DNA of 64,000 nucleotides from SH-MAG3 sp036374995 (GTDB lineage Bacteria > Gemmatimonadota > Gemmatimonadetes > Longimicrobiales > RSA9), in NCBI GenBank assembly GCA_036374995.1, contig DASUSS010000069.1:31138-95137 (forward strand), given 5' to 3'. The number at the start of each line of letters is the position of its first letter. The first letter of the stretch is position 1. Position numbers and translations under genes: made by a program. Below, piece by piece: positions 52,475 through 59,987 of the stretch. The notes under the pieces are model-generated. The model was not told the DNA's origin, made no database searches, and saw only the letters and a list, made by a program, of their open reading frames with translations.

Positions 52475-52951
52475 TCAGCGCCGCTCCACCGGACCGATCC
52501 ACGGGATCCGTCCCTCGATCGGTTGACGCAGCTCGAATACGGCACGCGTGCGTTGCCTGCAATACCACTGCTCCGGTCCGGGCGTGCCGAAATCTCCCTT
52601 GCGGATCGGGTAGAGCACGTGCTCGACCACCGTTCCGCCGCGCGCGAAGACGAGGAGCGTCGCGTCGTCGCGAGCCGCGATACCGGTACTGCGCGTGCCG
52701 GACCAGGCGGTGCCCAGCACGGAGTCCACGCGCTCGTATGTCGTGCCCGGACGGAACACGCACACCCGGTCCCAGTCGCCGGGCACGACCTGCGCGAAGT
52801 CGGTCCTCGCCGATGTCGCGAGTGCCTGCTCCAGCCTGAACACGAGGGAGTCATTCGATGGCTGTGCGCACGACGTAGCCGCCAGCGCCAGAAGCAGTGA
52901 TGCTGCCAGCATCACGGGCACGGCACGGTTCACGGCATCATTCATCGTCAT
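52475..52951 (-). CDS. Hypothetical lipoprotein
   Basis: A 158-residue protein with a lipoprotein-like signal (PVMLAASLLLALAATSC then AQP). The mature part is a single small domain containing DWDRVCVFRPGTTYERVDSV, TLLVFARGGTVVEHVLYPIR and a second Cys in WYCRQR. This resembles small uncharacterised lipoproteins found singly in many bacteria; no function is assigned. Its first ATG overlaps the end of the preceding DUF2007 gene by 14 bases; a second ATG two codons on would overlap by eight. The overlap indicates a shared transcript. An AT-rich promoter-like stretch separates it from the kinase gene downstream. Confidence 0.75.
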   Translation of the reverse strand: MTMNDAVNRAVPVMLAASLLLALAATSCAQPSNDSLVFRLEQALATSARTDFAQVVPGDWDRVCVFRPGTTYERVDSVLGTAWSGTRSTGIAARDDATLLVFARGGTVVEHVLYPIRKGDFGTPGPEQWYCRQRTRAVFELRQPIEGRIPWIGPVERR

Positions 52952-53159
52952 CGCTCACAAGCTCGCGCGCCTCGTCGGCGCGATCCGTGGGAACGAGCAG
53001 TGTCACACCCTGCGGCGTGGGACCGGCGAAGCCGGGGCCGAACGCGCCGGTCAGCGGGCCCTTCCGCAGCACCGGTATGCCGTACCCCTCCAGCATGTGC
53101 TGGTCCATCTCCGCCTCGATCAGTGTGGCGTAGTGCTTCAGTGGCACCCAGCCGTTCAT
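52938..53159 (-). CDS. DUF2007-like small cytosolic protein
   Basis: A 73-residue protein with the DUF2007 pattern: WVPLKHYATLIEAEMDQHML, then YGIPVLRKGPLTG, and the ending VTLLVPTDRADEARELV. This ferredoxin-like fold is called a putative signal-transducing protein, and its ligand is unknown. An acidic SDDDE tail closes it. It lies 30 bases below the GH97 gene on the same strand and overlaps the following lipoprotein gene, so it may be transcribed from the maltodextrin operon. Confidence 0.8.
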   Translation of the reverse strand: MNGWVPLKHYATLIEAEMDQHMLEGYGIPVLRKGPLTGAFGPGFAGPTPQGVTLLVPTDRADEARELVSDDDE

Positions 53160-53189
53160 CGCAGTACGGCTCTCATCAGTTGAAGCATC

Positions 53190-55244
53190 TCAGCGCGGCC
53201 GGAGCCTGATCGCCTGACCGCCCCCCGCGGCGAGACGCAGCGTCAGACGCGTGCTCGCATCCACGTTGCGGCGGCTGATCGTGACCGGCAGCGGGTTCGT
53301 CAGCCAGTCGGCCCCCTCGCCGTCCGCGTAGATCTCGGCAACGTAGCCGCGGCCCCGCGGCAGGAACGACAGCGAGACCTCCAGCGTGCGGGCCTCCTCA
53401 TCCGTTATCGCGCCGAGGTACCAGTTCTCCCCGCCCCGCTCCTGCCGCGCCACGACCACGTAGTCGCCGATTCTGCCATCCAGCACCTCCGTCCGCTCCC
53501 AGTCGACGGCCACGTCACGGATGAACTGGAACGCACGCTGGTTCGCGTAGTTCTCGATCAGGTCCGCGGCCATCTGGAGCGGCGAGTACAGCACGACGTA
53601 GAGCGCGAGCTGCTTCGCGAGCGTGGTACGCACGCGCGGTGCCTCCGGCGGACGCGCCCCGCCCTCGCCGCTCGCGATCATGATATCGAAGATGCCGGGC
53701 GTGAAGTCCATCGGCCCCGCGATCAGTCGCGTGAAGAACAGGATCGTCTCGTGCTCCGGCGGATTGCCGCCCTCGCCCCCCCACGCGTTGTACTCCTGAC
53801 CCCGCGCACCCTCGCGTGACATCATGTTCGGATACGTGCGCCGCTCACCCGTGTCGTGCACCGGCTCGTGGACGTTGAGTGCAATCCGATGCCGCGCCGC
53901 CGTCTGGATCGTCCGGCGATGATGGTTCACCATGAACTGTGACCAGTGCGCATGGCCCTGGTACCCGTCGGCCACGTAACCCGACTTGATCGCATCGAGC
54001 CCGAGTGACTGATACAGCGCGTACGCCTCCTCCATCTGGCTCTCGTAGTTGCCGATGCCGCCGGACGTCTCGTTGTGCACGATCAGCCGAACGCCCTTTT
54101 CCCTCGCATAGCGCGCCACTTCCCGCAGGTCGTAGTCAGGGTGCGATTCCGTGAACGAGAAGAGGTCGGCGTTGCCGATCCAGTCGCCGTCCCAGCCGAC
54201 GTTCCAGCCCTCCACCAGCACGCCGCCGATTCCGTTCGCCGCAGCAAAGTCGATGTATCGCTTCGCGTTCGCCGTGGTCGCACCATGTTTCGGCCCGGAG
54301 CCCCACGACATGGTGCCGATGTGCATTCCCCACCAGATGCCGACGTACTTCATGGGCTGCACCCAGCTCACGTCGCCGAGCGCGTTCGGCGGGTTCAGGT
54401 TGAGTCCCAGGACGGCGGGCGCCAGGTCTGCGGCGCGGTCGGCGAGCTGGATCGTGCGCCAGGGCGTGACGAACGGCGAGCGGCCACGCACCTTCACGCC
54501 GTCCGCCAGCGGCGCGAGCGCGGCGCGCAGGGTACGATCCTCCATCGGCCGGATCCCGGCGAGGTTCATGCGCGCGTAGTTCTCGAGGTGTGCCTCGTGC
54601 AGCACGATGAACGTGCGGCCATCGCGCGTCTCCATGGTGAGCGGTGTCTGCACGCTGTCGAGCCGACTCACGGGTGATGCCGAGTACAGCATCTCGGAGC
54701 GGTCGAGGCGCGGCTCGTTGGACGGAATCCACCACGCGCGTGCATCATCGGCGAGTGCGAACTCCGTCAGCTCCTCCTGCAGCTGGAACGTGCGCAGATT
54801 CGGCTGCTCCGGGACCTCGTAACGGAACCCGATGCCATCGTCGAACGCGCGGAACACCACATCGAACCGGCGTCCGGCCGCCGAGGCCTCCTGGAGCGAC
54901 ACGCGGAGCTCGTTGTGATGATCGCGTACCTGCGCGACCTCGCCCCATGGCTGCGTCCACGTCTCGTCGCGTGTCGCACGAGCCGTATTCGTGATGCGAA
55001 GACTGTCGCGCAGCGCCGGCAGGCCACGGAACTCGAAGCCGAGCATAGACGGCATGACGATGTTGCGGCCGTCGCGCTGGATGGAGTAGAAGAGGCGGCC
55101 GTCGCGAACCTCGACGACCGCCGTATTGCGGCCGTCGGGCGATGCGACGTCCGCGCGCTGCTGCGCGGCTGCACCGTCCGCAACGAGCAGGGCACCGGCG
55201 GTCGCGAGGACGTACCAGCGTGAACGGCAGGTCAGTGTCGGCAT
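53190..55244 (-). CDS. Glycoside hydrolase family 97 (SusB-like alpha-glucosidase)
   Basis: A 684-residue exported enzyme with a signal peptide (ATAGALLVADGAAAQ). It has the GH97 layout: an N-terminal beta-sandwich (SPDGRNTAVVEVRDGRLFYS, FRAFDDGIGFRYEVP), a TIM barrel with VLVEGWNVGWDGDW, LIVHNETSGGIGNYE, LNVHEPVHDTGERRTYPN and GARGQEYNAWGGEG, and a C-terminal sandwich. Glutamates in the HNET, VHEP and GQEY motifs fit the inverting alpha-glucosidase branch. It would release glucose from maltooligosaccharides in the periplasm or outside. GAGGGG precedes the ATG. It follows the MFS transporter gene by 28 bases and forms one operon with it. Confidence 0.93.
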   Translation of the reverse strand: MPTLTCRSRWYVLATAGALLVADGAAAQQRADVASPDGRNTAVVEVRDGRLFYSIQRDGRNIVMPSMLGFEFRGLPALRDSLRITNTARATRDETWTQPWGEVAQVRDHHNELRVSLQEASAAGRRFDVVFRAFDDGIGFRYEVPEQPNLRTFQLQEELTEFALADDARAWWIPSNEPRLDRSEMLYSASPVSRLDSVQTPLTMETRDGRTFIVLHEAHLENYARMNLAGIRPMEDRTLRAALAPLADGVKVRGRSPFVTPWRTIQLADRAADLAPAVLGLNLNPPNALGDVSWVQPMKYVGIWWGMHIGTMSWGSGPKHGATTANAKRYIDFAAANGIGGVLVEGWNVGWDGDWIGNADLFSFTESHPDYDLREVARYAREKGVRLIVHNETSGGIGNYESQMEEAYALYQSLGLDAIKSGYVADGYQGHAHWSQFMVNHHRRTIQTAARHRIALNVHEPVHDTGERRTYPNMMSREGARGQEYNAWGGEGGNPPEHETILFFTRLIAGPMDFTPGIFDIMIASGEGGARPPEAPRVRTTLAKQLALYVVLYSPLQMAADLIENYANQRAFQFIRDVAVDWERTEVLDGRIGDYVVVARQERGGENWYLGAITDEEARTLEVSLSFLPRGRGYVAEIYADGEGADWLTNPLPVTISRRNVDASTRLTLRLAAGGGQAIRLRPR

Positions 55245-55272
55245 CTCGTTCCCCTCTGGTGGATCGTGGAGC

Positions 55273-56634
55273 TCAGGCGATCACCGGCTGTTCGCCGGCC
55301 GGCAGCACTTCCCCGGCGGCGTGGCCCGCCTCGTAGACGTCGCGAACGAACGTCACGCATGCCGCCGCGACGAGCATGCAGATGCCGCCGAACACCACGA
55401 CGTACAGCGGTGCATTCGGGTTGCCCTCGCCGAACAGCACGCGGATGAGCCGGCCGAACCCGACCGACGCGATGATCTCCGGTATGACGATGAACAGGTT
55501 GAACACGCCCATGTAGACGCCCATGCGTGCGGCCGGTATCGCCGTGGACAGGATCGCGTAGGGCAGCGACAGGATCGACGCCCAGGCTATGCCGACGCCG
55601 ACCATCGTCAGCAGCAGCAGGTACTGGCTCTGGATCAGGTAGACCGAGAGCAGGCTCAGGCCGCCGATCGTGAGAGCCGTCGCGTGCACCAGCTTGCGAC
55701 TGGTCCGGTGCGCGAGCGCCGGCAGTGCGAACGCCACCATGAAGCACGTGATGGAGTAGAACGCGAACGCGAACCCACCCCATTCGATGCCGCGCGTGTA
55801 CAGCGCGGATTGCGGGTCCGTCGCACCGAACACATGCCGCGCCGTCGCGGGCACGAAGAACATCCACATGCAGAACAGCCCGAGCCACGTGAATACCTGG
55901 ACGACCGCGAGCTGACGCATGGTCGCCGGCATGTCGCGGATCGCACTGCCGACTTCCGTGAGGATTCCGCTCAACCCACCGCGTGTCGCCTTCTCGCGCG
56001 CCCACGCCTCCATGTCGACGGGTGGATCCTCCCGCGTGGTGAGCACGGTCCATACGATCGCGGTCAGGAACACGAGCGCGCCGAGCTGGAACGAATATGC
56101 GACCGTCAGCGGAATCCCGCTCTCCGTCGTCCCCTCGACACCGAGCAGCCGGAGCCCGAACGGCAGCGCGTTCGCCAGGCTCGCGCCCACGCCGATGAAG
56201 AACGACTGCACCACGTAACCCGTGGTCCGCTGTGCCGGATCGAGGCGGTCCGCCACGAAGGCGCGGAACGGCTCCATCGACGTGTTGATCGATGCGTCCA
56301 GGATCCACAGCAGGCTGGCCGCCATCCACAGGGCCGTGGAGGTCGGCATGAGGAACAATGCGATGGAGGACAGGATCGCGCCGGTGAGGAAGTACGGCCG
56401 GCGGCGCCCGAGCCGGGTCCAGGTCCGGTCGCTCAGCGCGCCGATGATCGGCTGCACCAGCAGGCCGGTCATGGGCGCGGCGAGCCACAGGATCGGCACC
56501 TGCTCGGGGCTCGCGCCGAGTTTCTCGTAGATCGCCGACATGTTGGCGAGCTGGAGCCCCCAGCCGAACTGGATGCCGAGGAAGCCGAAGCTCATGTTGA
56601 ACATCTGCCAGAAGCCCTGCCGGCCTTGCGTCAT
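55273..56634 (-). CDS. MFS sugar transporter (maltose/sucrose type)
   Basis: A 453-residue inner membrane protein with 12 predicted helices. Key strings are LGIQFGWGLQLANMSAIYEK at helix 1, the loop motif IIGALSDRTWTRLGRRRPYF between helices 2 and 3, and DASINTSMEPFRAFVADRL. These match the glycoside-transporting MFS group (SLC45/MalA-like) that co-occurs with GH13 and GH97 genes. It should import maltose or maltodextrins by proton symport. GAGG lies before the start. It is the first gene of the GH97 operon and diverges from the secreted amylase gene across 201 bp that should contain both promoters. Confidence 0.9.
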   Translation of the reverse strand: MTQGRQGFWQMFNMSFGFLGIQFGWGLQLANMSAIYEKLGASPEQVPILWLAAPMTGLLVQPIIGALSDRTWTRLGRRRPYFLTGAILSSIALFLMPTSTALWMAASLLWILDASINTSMEPFRAFVADRLDPAQRTTGYVVQSFFIGVGASLANALPFGLRLLGVEGTTESGIPLTVAYSFQLGALVFLTAIVWTVLTTREDPPVDMEAWAREKATRGGLSGILTEVGSAIRDMPATMRQLAVVQVFTWLGLFCMWMFFVPATARHVFGATDPQSALYTRGIEWGGFAFAFYSITCFMVAFALPALAHRTSRKLVHATALTIGGLSLLSVYLIQSQYLLLLTMVGVGIAWASILSLPYAILSTAIPAARMGVYMGVFNLFIVIPEIIASVGFGRLIRVLFGEGNPNAPLYVVVFGGICMLVAAACVTFVRDVYEAGHAAGEVLPAGEQPVIA

Positions 56635-56835
56635 CGAAATCCTCGAAGCGGTTCGTTCGGAGAGGCGGCCCGCCCGGAGACCGGCGGTGGGCGGCGTCCG
56701 GCCCGCTCGTGAGGCGGCCGGAACAGCAAGGATATTCCGCCCGTGCGTGTTTGAGAAGAACTTTATGGCGGCCCGTATCGGGCGCCGTGCGGACCCGTTC
56801 GAACACGCCTTTCACGCCTTGCCAGGACGCTGCCG

Positions 56836-58446
56836 ATGCACCGAATTGCGCTGACGACCGCCCTGGTCGCTCTGACGGCACTGCCGCTCCGTGCGCAGGA
56901 TGCACTGCCGGCCTGGCGTCAGAACGGCATCTGCTACGAGATCTTCGTCCGTTCCTTCTTCGACAGCGACGGCGACGGCGTCGGCGACCTGCGCGGTGTC
57001 ATCGCGAAGCTGGATCACGTCAACGACGGTGATCCGGCCACCGCCTCCGATCTCGGCGCCACCTGCATCTGGCTGATGCCGATCATGCAGTCGCCGAGCT
57101 ACCACGGCTACGATGTCACGAACTACTACCAGGTCGACCGCGACTACGGCACGAACGCGGACTTCCGCGAGCTGATCGAGCAGGCCCACCGCCGCGGGAT
57201 CCGCGTGATCATCGACCTCGTGATCAACCACGTGTCGGCGGAGCATCCGATCTTCAGGTCCGCCCTCCTCTACGCCGCCTCGCCCTGGCGCGACTGGTTC
57301 ATCTGGTCGCCCGCGCCGCGGCCGTCACCCGGCTGGGAGGCGCCGGTGTGGCACGACGTGCCCACGCGCGACGAGTTCTACTACGGCCTGTTCTGGAGCG
57401 GCATGCCCGACTACAACCTCGCGCATGCAGCCGCCACGGCCGAGCTCGAGAACGTCGCACGATTCTGGCTCGAAGACATGGGCGCCGATGGCTTCCGCAT
57501 GGATGCGGTCGGCCACCTGTTCGAGGGGCCGGGCGGGCAGTGGAAACACGGCCCCGGTGTGCATTCCTGGCTGCGCGCGTACGGCTCGTTCATCCGCGGC
57601 GTCGCGCCGGAGTCGTTCACGATCGGCGAGGTGTGGGACAGCACGGGTGCGATCGCGCCGTACTACCCGGATCAGCTCGACTCGTATTTCGTGTTCGAGG
57701 TCGCCGACGCGCTCGTGAACGCAGTCCGATCCGGGTCCGGGCAGGGTCTCATCGGTGCGGTGATGCGCGCACAGGAGCAGCTGCCGCGCGGGCGCTGGTC
57801 GCCGTTCCTGCGCAATCACGACCAGAGGCGCACGATGGCGGAGCTCGGCGGCGACACCCGGCGCGCGAAGCTCGCCGCCACGCTGCTCCTCACAATGCCC
57901 GGATTCCCGTTCCTCTACTACGGCGAGGAGCTGGGCATGAGCGGTGACAAGCCGGATCCTCGGCTGCGCACGCCCATGCACTGGACGCGCGAGCGCGCGG
58001 CGGGATTCACGCGCGGCATGCCATGGGAGCCGCTCCAGCCGGACTCGTTCGCGGCGAACGTCGCGGTACAAACCGGCGATTCGGCATCGCTGCTCAGCCA
58101 CTACCGCCGTATGATCCGATTGCGTGCAGCCGCGCCCGCGCTCGGAGCGACGGCCGACTTCGTGCCCCTCGAGACAGGTTCGACATCGGTGATCGCATAC
58201 CTGCGACGCACGGGTGATGACGTCGTGCTCGTCATCGCGAATCTGGGCGCCGACGTAGTGGCCGGCGTATCACTCTCGAGCACCGGCGCCGTACTCGGTC
58301 CCGGCCGGTACCGGGTGCGCCCGCTGCTCGGCCGGGCGCAGGCGACGTTCCTCGACGTTCGCTCCGACGGCCGCATCCGCCGGTGGATCGGGCTGCCGTG
58401 GCTCGAGCCGCTCGAGGGCTACGTGCTCGAGCTGTCGCCGCACTGA
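56836..58446 (+). CDS. Secreted alpha-amylase family enzyme (GH13)
   Basis: A 536-residue exported glycosidase with a Sec signal (ALTTALVALTALPLRAQ) and a GH13 barrel. Motifs: VIIDLVINHVSAEHP (region I), the nucleophile Asp223 in DGFRMDAVGH (region II), acid/base Glu265 in TIGEVWD (region III) and Asp329 in FLRNHDQRR (region IV). A calcium-loop-like SDGDGVGDLRG follows the first strand, and a C-terminal beta domain closes it. The pattern fits the oligo-1,6-glucosidase/maltodextrin-acting subfamilies. It is divergent from the MFS/GH97 operon and probably supplies it with maltooligosaccharides. AGGA precedes the ATG. Confidence 0.93.
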   Translation: MHRIALTTALVALTALPLRAQDALPAWRQNGICYEIFVRSFFDSDGDGVGDLRGVIAKLDHVNDGDPATASDLGATCIWLMPIMQSPSYHGYDVTNYYQVDRDYGTNADFRELIEQAHRRGIRVIIDLVINHVSAEHPIFRSALLYAASPWRDWFIWSPAPRPSPGWEAPVWHDVPTRDEFYYGLFWSGMPDYNLAHAAATAELENVARFWLEDMGADGFRMDAVGHLFEGPGGQWKHGPGVHSWLRAYGSFIRGVAPESFTIGEVWDSTGAIAPYYPDQLDSYFVFEVADALVNAVRSGSGQGLIGAVMRAQEQLPRGRWSPFLRNHDQRRTMAELGGDTRRAKLAATLLLTMPGFPFLYYGEELGMSGDKPDPRLRTPMHWTRERAAGFTRGMPWEPLQPDSFAANVAVQTGDSASLLSHYRRMIRLRAAAPALGATADFVPLETGSTSVIAYLRRTGDDVVLVIANLGADVVAGVSLSSTGAVLGPGRYRVRPLLGRAQATFLDVRSDGRIRRWIGLPWLEPLEGYVLELSPH

Positions 58447-58467
58447 AGGCGATACCGCCGCATGGGC

Positions 58468-59817
58468 TCACGGCCGACTGAGCGGCTGAGCGAACCACAG
58501 CTCGTAGCCGTCGGGGTCCTCGATGCAGAACTCCCGCTGGCCGTAGAACGCCTCGTACAAATCCTGAACGAACCGGATCGCCGGTTCCTCTCCGGCATCG
58601 CCTGCGGTCGCACGTGCGTGGCGCAGCTGGCGCGCCCGCAATGCCGCGTGCAGATCATCCAGCCGGTCCGTAGTGAACCACAGGCTCACCTGTTTGTGAC
58701 CGGGCTGCCCGCCGGGCACGACCATGATCCCGCTCCGGCCGAGCATCAGGTGTGCCCAGTCGATCACGTCATCCTGACCGTGACTTTCGGCGATGCGGAA
58801 TCCGATCGATGTATACCAGCGTAGCGATCGCGACATGTCGGACACGGCGAGCATGGGCGTGAGCGGGTGCCGGATCGAGCTGCCGAGCGCCGCGAGCGCC
58901 TCAGGTGAATCGTCGGCCGCGATCTCCGGGTCCCGCGCACCCGCCGCGCGCAGCCGGCGGATTGCCTCGGTGTCGCCGCGCAGCATGGCGAGCTCGAGCG
59001 CCGTGCGACCCCGGCCATCCTCCATGTCGACATCGGCGCCGAGCTCGATCAGGAGATCGAGCATGTCGTACTGCGGCTGGGCACGGCGCCCGCCGAGCCC
59101 GTCGGGCGCGAAGAGGGCGAAATGAATCGGTGTCTGGAGGCTCTCGAAACGTGATGTCCGACGCTCCAGCGCGCGCGGATCCTCCTCGACGAGCCGGCGC
59201 ACCGGCTCGACATCCGCCATCGCCATCGCCGAGAAGATGTGGTGCCGCGCGCCGCGCTCGAGCAGAAGCTCGACGATCTCGCGGTGCGGCTCGTGGCCGC
59301 ACGCCGCCCAGCCGATCACATCGCCCTCGTGCAGATCGCCGAAGCCGTGCACATCGCTGCCGGCATCGAGCAGCGCGCGCACGCTGTCCGCACGACCACC
59401 GCCCGCGGCGAAGTGCAGCGGCAGCGCGTTGTCTCCCTCATCGCGCACGTTCGGATCGGCACCGTGCTCGAGGAGCATGCGGACGATGGGTGCGTGCGCA
59501 GCCGCCTGATGCAGCGCAGTCGTCCCGTGCGCGCGCTCCCGCGCGAGGTGCGGGTTCTTCTCGAGGATCGTACGGACGACGCCGGCATTCCCCGCGCGGC
59601 ACTCGCGGAACAGCGCATCGATGGGCGCAACGCGTCGCCGATCGAGCTCCGCCCTGAGTGCCCTCCAGCTCGGGAATCCGTATTCCCGTGCAATCGCCAG
59701 CTGAGCGCTCGCCAGGCGAGCGTCCGGCTCCGACTTGCGCAGCTCGCGCAACCGCTCCTTTGCGAGCTTCTTCAAGTACTCGAGAGATGCGTGGTCCGGG
59801 AGCTTCGAGGTCGGCAT
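58468..59817 (-). CDS. Ankyrin-repeat protein fused to a glyoxalase/VOC domain
   Basis: A 449-residue cytosolic protein. Residues 1-60 are helical and charged (LPDHASLEYLKKLAKERLRE). About seven ankyrin repeats follow to residue 310 (HGTTALHQAAAHAPIVRMLL, DNALPLHFAAGGGRADSVRA, GRTALELAMLRGDTEAIRRL). The last 125 residues are a complete VOC domain of the glyoxalase/bleomycin-resistance superfamily (PMLAVSDMSRSLRWYTSIGF, the GIMVVPGG strand, CIEDPDGYELWFAQP with the C-terminal Glu ligand). The start has a strong GGAGG site. VOC proteins bind small ligands or metals; joining one to an ankyrin scaffold is unusual. No partner gene is evident. Confidence 0.88.
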   Translation of the reverse strand: MPTSKLPDHASLEYLKKLAKERLRELRKSEPDARLASAQLAIAREYGFPSWRALRAELDRRRVAPIDALFRECRAGNAGVVRTILEKNPHLARERAHGTTALHQAAAHAPIVRMLLEHGADPNVRDEGDNALPLHFAAGGGRADSVRALLDAGSDVHGFGDLHEGDVIGWAACGHEPHREIVELLLERGARHHIFSAMAMADVEPVRRLVEEDPRALERRTSRFESLQTPIHFALFAPDGLGGRRAQPQYDMLDLLIELGADVDMEDGRGRTALELAMLRGDTEAIRRLRAAGARDPEIAADDSPEALAALGSSIRHPLTPMLAVSDMSRSLRWYTSIGFRIAESHGQDDVIDWAHLMLGRSGIMVVPGGQPGHKQVSLWFTTDRLDDLHAALRARQLRHARATAGDAGEEPAIRFVQDLYEAFYGQREFCIEDPDGYELWFAQPLSRP

Positions 59818-59987
59818 GGAGCCCTCCTTCCAGTGAGCGCCCGGCGTCCGCGAGTCTCGGGCCTGGAAGTCAGGTCTGAGTCGTCGACAGGTGCGGCAGG
59901 GTGGGTTCGACCCTTCACGCGGACCGTGGGCCGCCCGTTCGGCCCGTCGTGTACTGTAGATCCGCGGAGTACCGACGTCCAGAGCGG

